The notes: generated by a model not told the origin, from the sequence alone. A DNA stretch of 25,426 nucleotides from Candidatus Harrisonbacteria bacterium RIFCSPLOWO2_02_FULL_45_10c (GCA_001818705.1 MHJM01000010.1:1-25426); one strand, 5' to 3'. Counted from the stretch's first letter, positions 1-6,990 are shown. Numbers and translations are program-made.

Positions 1-2
1 CT

Positions 3-449
3 TTTTTATCGGAAGTTACCAAAATTCCGATCATTAATTCCGGAAAAACCGGCGATACCACTTCGGATGCCTTAATCCGGCTTAACCAGGATGCGTTGGA
101 TTACCGTCCGGATGTCGTATTAGTGCTTTTGGGCGGGAACGATTTTTTGGCCGGTTACAGCGAAGAAGTTGTCCGCGCCAATCTTCAGGTGATAATCCGT
201 AAAATTAAGCAATCCGGTTCAAAGATTGTTCTGGTCGGCGTTTATAACGGCATCAGCCCCCAATATGAAAAAGTTTTTGAAAAATTGGCGCGCGATGAAA
301 AGGCGGACGGCTACGTGCCTAACGTTTTAAGCGGCATTTTATTCCGAAAGGATTTATTATATGATACCTTGCACCCGAATGAGCGCGGGCATGAAATTAT
401 CGCCGACCGGATCTTGCCGGTGCTTGAAAAAGTGCTGCGGGAAGAATAA
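3..449 (+). CDS. SGNH/GDSL-family hydrolase, C-terminal part (5' end outside window)
   Basis: The reading frame is open from the window edge, so the start lies upstream. What remains has three SGNH blocks. Block II is NSGKTGDTTSDALIRL near the window edge, block III is the GGND in VVLVLLGGNDF, and block V is DTLHPNERGHEIIADRI, which holds the catalytic Asp-x-x-His. Block I with the nucleophilic Ser must be in the missing part. The best general match is the TesA/arylesterase-like lipase family: small single-domain esterases or thioesterases acting on acyl esters. The substrate cannot be told from the sequence, and whether there is a signal peptide or lipoprotein anchor cannot be seen. The gene ends 19 nt before a tRNA gene. 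Family assignment is firm; exact function is not. Confidence 0.85.
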   Translation, partial: FLSEVTKIPIINSGKTGDTTSDALIRLNQDALDYRPDVVLVLLGGNDFLAGYSEEVVRANLQVIIRKIKQSGSKIVLVGVYNGISPQYEKVFEKLARDEKADGYVPNVLSGILFRKDLLYDTLHPNERGHEIIADRILPVLEKVLREE

Positions 450-468
450 TAATATATATGTAATCTTC

Positions 469-539
469 GCCCCCATAGCTCAATGGTAGAGCAGCTGCCT
501 TTTAAGCAGTTGATCTTGGTTCGATTCCAAGTGGAGGCA
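469..539 (+). tRNA. tRNA-Lys (anticodon TTT)
   Basis: The full cloverleaf folds by eye. It has an acceptor GCCCCCA/TGGAGGC, a D arm GCTC/GAGC, an anticodon stem GCTGC/GCAGT with loop CTTTTAA (anticodon TTT), and a T arm CTTGG/CCAAG with loop TTCGATT. The discriminator base is A539. CCA is not encoded (ACA follows), so it would be added after transcription. The fourth acceptor pair is a C472-A535 mismatch, which is unusual. The gene stands alone between the hydrolase gene and a large palindromic repeat. Confidence 0.93.
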
Positions 540-548
540 CAAGAATTC

Positions 549-734
549 GGATTTTCTTTTTTAGAACGCGGGCTCCGGCATAGACAAAATTAATTCGCTC
601 GTAGCGTAAAAATTTCACCCTAGTCACCCAGCACCTTTGTCCAAAGGTGCTGGGTTCCTGGGTATCCCGAAATTTTTACTGCTCACTCAAAGTTTTGTAG
701 CTATGCCTCCGCAATGTTCTAAAAAAGAAAATCC
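549..734 (+). repeat. Palindromic element family A, copy 1
   Basis: A nested hairpin of about 186 nt fills the gap between tRNA-Lys and the ABC transporter. The outer arms 549-567 and 716-734 are a perfect 19-bp inverted repeat. Inside are 577-589/693-707 (two-base AG bulge), 606-616/669-679 (perfect 11 bp) and 627-639/642-654 (perfect 13 bp with a 2-nt loop). The unpaired segments TTCGCTCG, CACCCTAGTC, TGGGTATCCCG and CTCACTCA recur in the other copies while the helices change sequence. No ORF runs through it. It could be a structured RNA or a mobile palindromic unit, and it may also act as a transcription barrier. Confidence 0.8.
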
Positions 735-796
735 TCATTTACTGGTTAATTTGTTTACGCTTTGATATTATAATTTTAATAGCCAATTTGATTTTA

Positions 797-1510
797 ATGG
801 AAAATCCGATTTTAAAAGTTTCAAATCTTACGGTTGCTTTCGGAAAAGAAATTGTAATTGACAATCTTGATTTTGAAATTCAGAAAGGCGATGTGCTGGC
901 GGTTATCGGCCCGAATGGCGCCGGCAAAACCACGCTTTTTAAGGCCTTGCTCGGAATGATTCCTTATCGGGGAACGGTTGCTTGGGCGGCTGGCGTGCGA
1001 ATCGGCTACGTGCCCCAGCGGATGGAAATTGAAACCGATGTTCCATTGACTGTTTATGAGTTTTTAGCTTTGCGGCAGAGCGCTGGTTTTTCCAGAGAAA
1101 AAGCCGAAGAAGCGGTGGCATCGGTATTGCTGCCGAAAGAAATTTTAAATTCCGGCCTCGGCTCCGTATCGGTCGGCCAGCGGCAAAGGATTTTAATCGC
1201 CTGGGCGCTGCTCGGCAAACCATCGGTGCTTCTGTTTGACGAACCGACGGCAGATATCGATATCCGCGGCCAGGAATCCATTTATCAGCTGCTTCACCAT
1301 CTTCAGGATAAATATAATTTTACGGTTATTTTGATTTCCCATGATTTGAATATCGTTTATAAATACGCGGAGCAGGTCTTGTGCCTGAACCGGCAGAAAA
1401 TTTGTTTTGGGCCGCCGGCGGAAGTATTAAGCCCGGAGCAGATGCAGCATTTATACGGCGGCGAGCACGCGTTTTACCATCATTTAGGCCAGCACGGGCA
1501 TCAGCATTAA
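797..1510 (+). CDS. ABC transporter ATP-binding protein, zinc/manganese (ZnuC) type
   Basis: This 237-aa protein is the cytoplasmic ATPase of a metal-type ABC importer. Walker A is GPNGAGKTT at residues 38-46. The signature region reads SVSVGQRQR instead of LSGGQ. Walker B plus D-loop is LLFDEPTADID, and the H-loop is ILISHD. The C-terminus is histidine-rich (HAFYHHLGQHGHQH), as often seen in zinc-handling components. ATG 797 is preferred over an in-frame TTG at 788 because the conserved fold begins just after it. A -10-like TATAAT lies at 769-774. The permease gene starts 4 nt after the stop. No substrate-binding protein or Fur-type regulator is adjacent, so the metal is inferred from family resemblance and the His tail. 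Confidence 0.88.
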   Translation: MENPILKVSNLTVAFGKEIVIDNLDFEIQKGDVLAVIGPNGAGKTTLFKALLGMIPYRGTVAWAAGVRIGYVPQRMEIETDVPLTVYEFLALRQSAGFSREKAEEAVASVLLPKEILNSGLGSVSVGQRQRILIAWALLGKPSVLLFDEPTADIDIRGQESIYQLLHHLQDKYNFTVILISHDLNIVYKYAEQVLCLNRQKICFGPPAEVLSPEQMQHLYGGEHAFYHHLGQHGHQH

Positions 1511-1514
1511 TATT

Positions 1515-2282
1515 ATGATTACCGGACAACTGATTGTGGGGGTCTCTATCGCGGTGGCAGCGAGCCTCTTAGGCGTCTTTGCGATTTTAAAGCGGATGTC
1601 GCTGGTAGGAGACGCGCTTTCCCATGTGGCGTTGCCGGGCATCGCGCTGGCGCTATTTTTCAAAATTAATCCGTTTGTCGGGGCGCTGGCGATTCTTTTA
1701 TTGGCGGTTATCGGCATCTGGTTTTTGGAGTACCGGAGCCAGCTTTCCGTGGATACGATTGTCGGAGTTTTTTTTACCGCCTCCTTGGCGCTCGGCGCGC
1801 TTTTTATTCCGGAATTTGAATTGCTGGAAGCGCTGTTTGGCGATATTTCCCAAGTGAGTAATTTCGATGTGATATTGTCGGTTATTTTTTCGTTATTCCT
1901 GATTATCGTGCTGATTGCCGTTCATAAAAAATTGGCGCTGCACATGGTTTCGCAGGAAATGGCCTATTCAGCCGGAGTGCGGCCAAAAACACTGGAGTTT
2001 ATTTATTTAATGCTTTTTGCCTTAGGCGTTGCATTAGGCATCCGTTTCGTCGGCGCCTTACTGATGGGCGCGCTGATCATTATTCCGGCCGCCGCGGCTA
2101 AAAATGTGGCCAAAAGCCTGCAGGGTTTCATGGTTTTAAGTTCGCTGTTCGGGGCGGTATCCGCCGTTTCCGGAATTTACCTGGCGCAAATTTTTCATTC
2201 CGCTCCCGGACCGATATTTATTTTAGCCGGCTCCGTAATTTTTATTATTTCCCTCGGGTGGAGGATTTTAGTAAAAAGGTGA
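1515..2282 (+). CDS. ABC-3 family metal transporter permease (ZnuB-like)
   Basis: This 255-aa integral membrane protein has about seven or eight hydrophobic segments. The N-terminal segment includes LKRMSLVGDALSHVALPG, the family hallmark GDALSHVALPGIA of ZnuB/MntB/TroC permeases. A later GIRFVGALLMGALIIIPAAAA matches the conserved coupling region of ABC-3 permeases. It starts 4 nt after the ATPase gene, so the two form a translationally linked pair and should make a homodimeric permease with two ATPase subunits. The periplasmic or lipoprotein metal-binding subunit is not in this window. It ends with TGA. There is no clear terminator after it, and the next gene follows within 60 nt with its own strong ribosome binding site. 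Confidence 0.9.
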   Translation: MITGQLIVGVSIAVAASLLGVFAILKRMSLVGDALSHVALPGIALALFFKINPFVGALAILLLAVIGIWFLEYRSQLSVDTIVGVFFTASLALGALFIPEFELLEALFGDISQVSNFDVILSVIFSLFLIIVLIAVHKKLALHMVSQEMAYSAGVRPKTLEFIYLMLFALGVALGIRFVGALLMGALIIIPAAAAKNVAKSLQGFMVLSSLFGAVSAVSGIYLAQIFHSAPGPIFILAGSVIFIISLGWRILVKR

Positions 2283-2342
2283 TTTCTTTTATTTAGTGGC
2301 CGGTATACAATAAAAATAGTCATTTGAACTCGGGAGGTTTCA

Positions 2343-2720
2343 TTGGCCGAACCGGAAGATTATAAGGATAAGATTTATCGCATAGTCGTACGCCGCCTTC
2401 CTAGGCAAGAGCGGGTTTGGGAGATTAGCACCAGATTTCGATTTACTGATTGTTACGAAGTATACGACCGGAAGTCCGATCTGGGAGAAACGGGCTATGA
2501 TTATCAGAATGATATGTCTTTTGACCGCCAGGCAAATCAACTTGCTGAGATTTTGTATAAAATCCATGGCATTCAGCGGGTAGTGATTGACCAGTACGAC
2601 GTTGATATCACCATCGGCCGCGCTTTTGACGATAAAGATAAGATTGTTGAGCAGGCTATCAATACCATTAAGATTTATATCCGCAGCAAAATAAGTAGTC
2701 CGTACGATAAAAGCCAATAA
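2343..2720 (+). CDS. Small conserved-type protein with an Nfu/NifU-N-like C-terminal half
   Basis: This 125-aa protein begins with TTG, supported by GGGAGG at 2332-2337 five nucleotides upstream. The N-terminal half is highly charged. The C-terminal half (LAEILYKIHGIQRVVIDQYDVDITIGRAFDD and following helix) resembles the alpha/beta pattern of the Nfu/NifU N-terminal domain: helix, 'GI..V' strand, 'D.ITI' strand, helix. There are no cysteines, so it is not an iron-sulfur scaffold in itself. It has no signal peptide or membrane segment and should be cytoplasmic. A TATACAAT -10-like box at 2304-2311 suggests its own promoter, and a strong terminator follows. Function unknown; the Nfu-N likeness is an inference from the residue pattern only. 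Confidence 0.75.
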   Translation: MAEPEDYKDKIYRIVVRRLPRQERVWEISTRFRFTDCYEVYDRKSDLGETGYDYQNDMSFDRQANQLAEILYKIHGIQRVVIDQYDVDITIGRAFDDKDKIVEQAINTIKIYIRSKISSPYDKSQ

Positions 2721-2722
2721 TA

Positions 2723-2751
2723 AACAGCGTTGCTTCCCAACGCTGTTTTTG
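2723..2751 (+). terminator. Rho-independent terminator
   Basis: Stem AACAGCGTTG (2723-2732) pairs perfectly with CAACGCTGTT (2738-2747) around the loop CTTCC, followed by a T run to 2750. It ends the transcript of the small protein before the cyclophilin/sec genes. Confidence 0.9.
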
Positions 2752-2786
2752 TTATTATTTTAGAACCTATCTAGGTTTTAATCATT

Positions 2787-3347
2787 ATGAAAAAGACTCT
2801 TCTGATTATTGGAATAGCGGCAGTATTTTTAGGAGGAATGTACTGGTGGCAGCAGGCAATTTTTTCCAGCCATTCTTCGGCGGTGGTAAAGACTAATTTC
2901 GGTGACATCACGATAGAATTTTTTGACCGCAAAGCGCCGAAGACGGTTGCTAATTTTCTTAATCTTGCCGGCAGCGGTTTTTACGATGGCACCGCTTTTC
3001 ACCGGGTGATTCCCGATTTTATGATCCAGGGCGGCGATCCTCTGAGCAAGGGCACTGATTGGTCGGATGACGGCGCCGGCGGTCCGGGGTATGCTTTTGA
3101 AGATGAGATTAACCAACATAAGCTGGTGCGCGGCACAATAGCGATGGCTAATGCCGGACCAAATACCAATGGCAGCCAGTTTTTTATCGTGACTGCGGAG
3201 GCAACGCCTTGGCTGGACGGCAAACATACGGTATTCGGCCGGGTGGTATCCGGAATGGAGGTGGTGGAAACAATAGAAAATTTGCCACGCAATCCAAATG
3301 ACCATCCGCTGCAGGCCGCTTTGATTAATAGCGTGGAGGTGAAATAA
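2787..3347 (+). CDS. Membrane-anchored cyclophilin-type peptidyl-prolyl isomerase
   Basis: This 186-aa protein catalyses cis-trans isomerisation of Xaa-Pro bonds. An N-terminal hydrophobic segment (about residues 4-22, preceded by MKK) without an obvious lipobox anchors it, so the enzyme domain should lie outside the cytoplasmic membrane. The cyclophilin core follows at about residues 33-186: FHRVIPDFMIQGGDP (the catalytic Arg is in FHRV), GTIAMANAGPNTNGSQFFI, and WLDGKHTVFGRVVSGM with the conserved Trp-Leu-Asp and His. The length is typical of minimal bacterial cyclophilins plus an anchor. It lies 5 nt upstream of secD, so folding of secreted proteins and Sec export are likely co-expressed. 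Confidence 0.94.
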   Translation: MKKTLLIIGIAAVFLGGMYWWQQAIFSSHSSAVVKTNFGDITIEFFDRKAPKTVANFLNLAGSGFYDGTAFHRVIPDFMIQGGDPLSKGTDWSDDGAGGPGYAFEDEINQHKLVRGTIAMANAGPNTNGSQFFIVTAEATPWLDGKHTVFGRVVSGMEVVETIENLPRNPNDHPLQAALINSVEVK

Positions 3348-3352
3348 TTTTT

Positions 3353-4597
3353 ATGAAAGCCCGTTCAATCATCTTGTTAATGATTTTGGTTATCGTTACC
3401 ATTATCGGCGGATTTTTTGTTTATCCGAAAGGGCCGGCGGCGGAGCAATTTGCCAATAAAATATTGCCCTGGAAATTAGGGCTGGATTTAGTAGGCGGCA
3501 GTTATTTGGTTTATAAAGTGGATATGGCCAGCGTGGCGCCGGCGGACCGCGATGCGGTAATGAACGGCCTTCGGGACGTGATTGAAAAACGGGTTAATTT
3601 GTTCGGCGTCAGCGAGCCGAGAGTATCGGCTTCCCAGGTAAGCGGCGAATATCGTTTGAACGTGGAGCTGGCCGGCATAAAAGATTTGAATGAAGCGATC
3701 CGGCAGATCGGCGAAACGCCGTTTCTGCAATTTTCCGAGGTGGAATTTAAAGAAGGGCAGGAAATTCCGGTATTCCGGACGACCGAACTGACCGGCCGCT
3801 ACGTAAAGGGTTCGCAGCTGGTTTTTGGACAGGCCAATCTTCCGGTGGTCAGCTTGGAGTTTAGCGGCGAAGGCGCAACGCTTTTTGAAGATATTACCAA
3901 GCGCAATGTCGGCAAAGAACTGGCGATTTTTCTGGACGGAAATCTCATTGAGGTGGCGCGGGTGAATGAACCGATTGCCGGCGGCCGGGCGCAGATTACC
4001 GGCATCCAAGATATTCAATCCGCCAAACAGCTGGTGGAAAGATTAAATGCCGGAGCGTTGCCGGCTCCGATCTCGCTCATTAATCAGCAGACTGTGAGCG
4101 CTTCGCTCGGACAAGATTCGTTGTTTAAAACAATTTGGGCCGGCATGTGGGGAACCATAGCGGTGATGCTGTTTATGCTGATATATTATCGGGGACTGGG
4201 ATTTTTTTCGGCCGTGGCGCTGCTTATATATGTAGTGCTGACTCTCGTAATTTTTAAGCTTTTTTCGGTAACTATGACGCTTGCCGGCATTGCCGGTTTT
4301 GTCTTATCCATTGGCATGGCGGTAGATGCCAATGTGCTTATTTTTGAAAGGACTAAAGAGGAAATCCGCCGCGGCTTGTCTAAAGTTGATGCCTTAGAGG
4401 AAGGATTTAAGCGGGCCTGGACGTCCATCCGCGATTCTAATCTGAGCACTATTTTGACGGCGCTGATTTTATATAATTTTACCTCCGGTTTCGTGAAAGG
4501 TTTTGCGCTGACGCTTTTTATCGGAGTGCTGGTCAGCATGTTTACGGCCATTACGGCGACCAGGAATTTATTGCGGGTATTTTATATTCGTTCTTAA
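3353..4597 (+). CDS. secD: Protein translocase subunit SecD
   Basis: SecD works with SecF as a proton-driven motor that pulls substrates through SecYEG. The 414-aa protein has an N-terminal membrane segment (about residues 5-24). The D1 motif is LGLDLVGG at residues 42-49, where the family usually has LGLDLRGG. An extracytoplasmic P1-type domain follows with a 'FGVSEPRV' region. The C-terminal membrane domain carries GFVLSIGMAVDANVLIFERTK, the conserved Asp-containing segment typical of RND-like Sec subunits. It is much shorter than E. coli SecD (about 615 aa), the loss being in the periplasmic part, as is usual in reduced genomes. secF starts 3 nt downstream. Confidence 0.95.
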   Translation: MKARSIILLMILVIVTIIGGFFVYPKGPAAEQFANKILPWKLGLDLVGGSYLVYKVDMASVAPADRDAVMNGLRDVIEKRVNLFGVSEPRVSASQVSGEYRLNVELAGIKDLNEAIRQIGETPFLQFSEVEFKEGQEIPVFRTTELTGRYVKGSQLVFGQANLPVVSLEFSGEGATLFEDITKRNVGKELAIFLDGNLIEVARVNEPIAGGRAQITGIQDIQSAKQLVERLNAGALPAPISLINQQTVSASLGQDSLFKTIWAGMWGTIAVMLFMLIYYRGLGFFSAVALLIYVVLTLVIFKLFSVTMTLAGIAGFVLSIGMAVDANVLIFERTKEEIRRGLSKVDALEEGFKRAWTSIRDSNLSTILTALILYNFTSGFVKGFALTLFIGVLVSMFTAITATRNLLRVFYIRS

Positions 4598-4600
4598 GAT

Positions 4601-5488
4601 ATGTTTGACCTTATTAAATACAAAAATGTTTTTATCGGATTTTCCTTGATTCTGGTAATTGCGGCAGTGGCGGCAATGGCCGTATTTGGTTTCCGGCTGG
4701 GCATTGATTTTACCGGCGGCACGCTTTGGCAATTCCGTTTTAACGGCGATTCAGTAACTGTGCCGGCATTGGAAGATTTTTTTAAGGCTTCCGCCGGTTT
4801 GGAAAATATCAGCCTTAATACTGATTCGGACCAGAAGCTATTTTTGCTTCGAACTAATGAAATGAAAGAAGCCGACCATCAGCGGATTTCGGATTTACTG
4901 AAATCCCGTTTTCCGGGAATGGAGGAATTGCGTTTTGAGAGTATCGGACCGACGGTCGGAGACGAACTTCGCCGTAAAGCAGTATTAGCTTTTGTTTTGG
5001 TGTTAGTCGGAATTTCTCTGTATATTGCGTTTGCGTTCCGGAAAGTTTCCGAACCGGTAAGTTCCTGGAAATATGGCTTGATAACTTTAGTGACGCTTTT
5101 TCACGACGCTCTGATTCCAGCCGGTTTGTATGCCGTATTAAGCCATTGGCAGGGGGTAGAAATTGACACTAATTTTATTGTGGCGCTATTGGTGATTATG
5201 GGTTTTTCGGTCCATGATACGATTGTGGTTTTTGACCGGATCCGGGAAAATCTTCGCGTCCAGAAAAATAAGAAATTGCCAGAAATTATTAATATGAGCG
5301 TTAACCAGACTTTCGCCCGGTCAATCAATACGTCCTTAACTTTAATATTGGTATTGCTGGCTTTGTATTTTTTAGGGTCCGCCACGCTGCAATATTTTGT
5401 TTTGATTATTTTAATCGGTACGGTTATCGGCACTTACTCCTCAATTTTTGTTGCCAGTCCACTGCTGACGTTTTTTACTAAGGAATAA
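4601..5488 (+). CDS. secF: Protein translocase subunit SecF
   Basis: This 295-aa protein is the partner of SecD. The N-terminal membrane segment is followed by FRLGIDFTGGTLWQFRF, the SecF counterpart of the D1 motif. A short extracytoplasmic domain comes next, then five membrane segments. VIMGFSVHDTIVVFDRIREN matches the family hallmark in TM4 (NDT-VVFDRIRE, here HDT). NQTFARSINTSLT matches the following conserved region, where Ser/Arg-Ser-x-Asn-Thr is typical. It is the third gene of the cyclophilin-secD-secF unit with near-zero spacing. Downstream lie two large palindromic elements rather than a simple terminator. Confidence 0.95.
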   Translation: MFDLIKYKNVFIGFSLILVIAAVAAMAVFGFRLGIDFTGGTLWQFRFNGDSVTVPALEDFFKASAGLENISLNTDSDQKLFLLRTNEMKEADHQRISDLLKSRFPGMEELRFESIGPTVGDELRRKAVLAFVLVLVGISLYIAFAFRKVSEPVSSWKYGLITLVTLFHDALIPAGLYAVLSHWQGVEIDTNFIVALLVIMGFSVHDTIVVFDRIRENLRVQKNKKLPEIINMSVNQTFARSINTSLTLILVLLALYFLGSATLQYFVLIILIGTVIGTYSSIFVASPLLTFFTKE

Positions 5489-5494
5489 ACGCTC

Positions 5495-5669
5495 AACCAA
5501 CTATCTCGCCAACCGCTGCTCCGGCACAGACAAAATAGATTCGCTCGCTTAACGGAATATTTCCACCCTAGTCGCCCAGCACCTTTGTCTAAAGGTGTTG
5601 GGCGGAAATATTCCTACTCGCTCATCATTTTGTAGCTATGTCTCCGCAATGTTGGCTCAATAGTTAGTT
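5495..5669 (+). repeat. Palindromic element family A, copy 2
   Basis: It has the same architecture as the copy at 549-734. The outer arms 5495-5513 and 5651-5669 pair imperfectly. The middle helix GGAATATTTCC/GGAAATATTCC replaces GTAAAAATTTC/GAAATTTTTAC of copy 1 with every pair kept. The inner hairpin (5576-5603 region, CCCAGCACCTTTG against a near-perfect complement) is almost identical to copy 1. Conserved unpaired motifs are TTCGCTCG, CACCCTAGTC, ACTCGCTCA and TGTAGCTATG. It lies 6 nt after the secF stop, so it sits in the 3' end of that transcript. Confidence 0.8.
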
Positions 5670-5840
5670 TCGCGTATTAATCTAAACGAGCTACCTATCT
5701 TTCGTGCGGCAATTTCGGAGCTCGGAAAAGCATGGTCTCCGCAAAGCGGAGTTTTCCGAGCGAGATATAGGAACGCCCCACCGCAGGAGTGGGGCGATTC
5801 CGGTGCCGGTAGGAAGATAAGTAGCGAGCGACTATTGACC
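5653..5840 (-). repeat. Palindromic element family B, copy 1 (core 5690-5824)
   Basis: The core is read on the minus strand. The closing stem is 5690-5703 with 5812-5824, then CGGCA/TGCCG. The first hairpin is GCCCCAC-TCCTGCG-GTGGGGC, followed by the linker CTATATCTCG. The second hairpin is CTCGGAAAA, CTCCGC-TTT-GCGGAG, then an unpaired ACCATGC, then TTTTCCGAG. It ends with TCCGAAATTGCCGCAC. The heptaloop TCCWRCR, the linker CTAYAYCTCG, the internal loop ACCAWGC and the 3' TTGCCGCAC recur in three other copies, while the helices differ. An outer stem (5654-5664 with 5831-5840) runs into the promoter of the next gene. Confidence 0.82.
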
Positions 5841-5863
5841 TTAATTTTGAATTGTGGTATTCT
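5835..5863 (+). promoter_or_regulatory. Sigma-70-type promoter, leaderless
   Basis: TTGACC (5835-5840), a 17-nt spacer, and TATTCT (5858-5863). The ATG at 5874 lies 10 nt after the -10, so transcription should begin within about 4 nt of the start codon. No Shine-Dalgarno sequence is present. The -35 overlaps the outer arm of the upstream palindrome. Confidence 0.65.
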
Positions 5864-5873
5864 TTTATCAATT

Positions 5874-6923
5874 ATGAATGTCAGTGTTTCCAAGATAATT
5901 ACCAGCCTCCTTGCGGGACTTGATGCTAAAAAGCGTGAGGTTATCGAAGGCCGCTACGGGCTAAGGGATGGCGAGCAGAAAACCCTCGCTGAATTGGGAT
6001 CAAAATATGCCGTAACCAGAGAGCGGATCCGCCAGATTGAGGCAGGCGCTTTTGAAGACTTGCAGGCGGTCGCCGGCAAGAGCGCCGAAATCGGCCAATT
6101 CGTTAATTTGGTGAAGACCCATATTAAAAATATCGGCGGCGTTCGCCGGGAAGTTTTGCTTTTGAGCGATCTTAGAGCGATGATTGGCGATCCGAATACC
6201 GCTAATTTGAGCAGCAAGGTCAAGCTGATTTTGGAGGTGGCGGGAGAGCCGAAGTTTTGCTCGGATGGCCGGGAATTTCATTCTTACTGGTATTTAAACG
6301 AAGAGGACCGGAAAAAGGCGACTACTTTAGTGGCTAAATTAGCCAATTGGCTAAATGGCCGGAAAGACCAAGAAACCATCAGCCATGAAAAAGTAGACTC
6401 CTTTTTCAATGAGGCGATCAAGCCGCATAATTTGAAAGATCTGGTGGCCCTTAATTACGTTTCCATGTCCAAGCTTTTCCACGTCAATCACTTCGGAGAT
6501 TTCGGGCTTTCGGAATGGCCGAGCGTGAATCCGCGGACCGTCCGGGACTGGGTATATTTGGTTTTGAAAAAGCACGCCAAGCCGGCGCATTTTGAAAATA
6601 TCGCGGCGATGATCAATAAAGTCCGGAAAGATTCCAAAGTGGCCCATCCGCAAACTGTTCATAATGAACTTATTAAAGACCAGCGGTTTATTTTAGTGGG
6701 CCGGGGAATGTACGGTTTGAAAGAATTCGGGCTAATGCCCGGGACTGCCCGGGAAGTGATGTCCCGGCTATTAAAACAGCACGGTCCGCTTACTCCGAAA
6801 GAGCTTTTGGGATTGGTTCTGAAAGAACGCCTTTTGAAAAAGAATACGATTCTTATTAATCTGCAGAACAAGAAATATTTTAAACGCCTGGAAGACGGGC
6901 GCTATACTTTGCACCTCGTCTAA
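5874..6923 (+). CDS. Sigma-70 region 4-like plus HARE-HTH transcription protein
   Basis: A 349-aa protein. Residues about 13-65 look like sigma-70 region 4: KTLAELGSKYAVTRERIRQI, with the VTRERIRQIE recognition-helix signature that contacts -35 DNA in housekeeping sigma factors. There is no region 2, so it cannot be a sigma factor on its own. Residues about 236-287 (FENIAAMINKV to RFILVGRGMYGLKEFG) match HARE-HTH, the winged-helix domain shared with the RNA polymerase delta subunit and some restriction systems. The last 60 residues (ending KKYFKRLEDGRYTL) look like a second, diverged winged helix. It is cytoplasmic. ATG 5874 is chosen over the in-frame TTG 5835 because TTG 5835 lies within the -35. 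It is probably an RNA-polymerase-associated or DNA-binding regulator; targets unknown. Confidence 0.85.
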   Translation: MNVSVSKIITSLLAGLDAKKREVIEGRYGLRDGEQKTLAELGSKYAVTRERIRQIEAGAFEDLQAVAGKSAEIGQFVNLVKTHIKNIGGVRREVLLLSDLRAMIGDPNTANLSSKVKLILEVAGEPKFCSDGREFHSYWYLNEEDRKKATTLVAKLANWLNGRKDQETISHEKVDSFFNEAIKPHNLKDLVALNYVSMSKLFHVNHFGDFGLSEWPSVNPRTVRDWVYLVLKKHAKPAHFENIAAMINKVRKDSKVAHPQTVHNELIKDQRFILVGRGMYGLKEFGLMPGTAREVMSRLLKQHGPLTPKELLGLVLKERLLKKNTILINLQNKKYFKRLEDGRYTLHLV

Positions 6924-6956
6924 TCTCGGCGGCAACAGTCGGTCGTCTAGTTCATT

Positions 6957-6984
6957 TTGTTCTTTTAATAATTAGCCTTAAAAT
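6957..6984 (+). promoter_or_regulatory. Putative sigma-70-type promoter, leaderless
   Basis: TTGTTC (6957-6962), a 16-nt spacer, and TAAAAT (6979-6984). The ATG at 6991 is 6 nt beyond the -10, so the predicted transcription start coincides with the start codon. There is no ribosome binding site. Confidence 0.45.
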
Positions 6985-6990
6985 AAGTAT

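Noticed and set aside
549..734. CRISPR array or tandem repeats formed by the recurring palindromes
   Set aside because: The copies are far apart, in both orientations, large and internally symmetric, with no regular spacers and no cas genes.
2278..2284. TGA recoding to Trp or Gly, as in some CPR lineages
   Set aside because: TGA ends the ABC permease and rmuC exactly where family proteins should end, and Trp codons are TGG throughout.
2340..2717. Minus-strand 125-codon frame opposite the small Nfu-N-like gene
   Set aside because: The plus-strand frame has a strong ribosome binding site, a terminator after it and protein-like composition; the antisense frame is a shadow.
5657..5893. Minus-strand 78-codon frame across family B copy 1
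   Set aside because: It runs through the palindrome and the promoter of the next gene; similar peptides in other copies only reflect the shared structured DNA.
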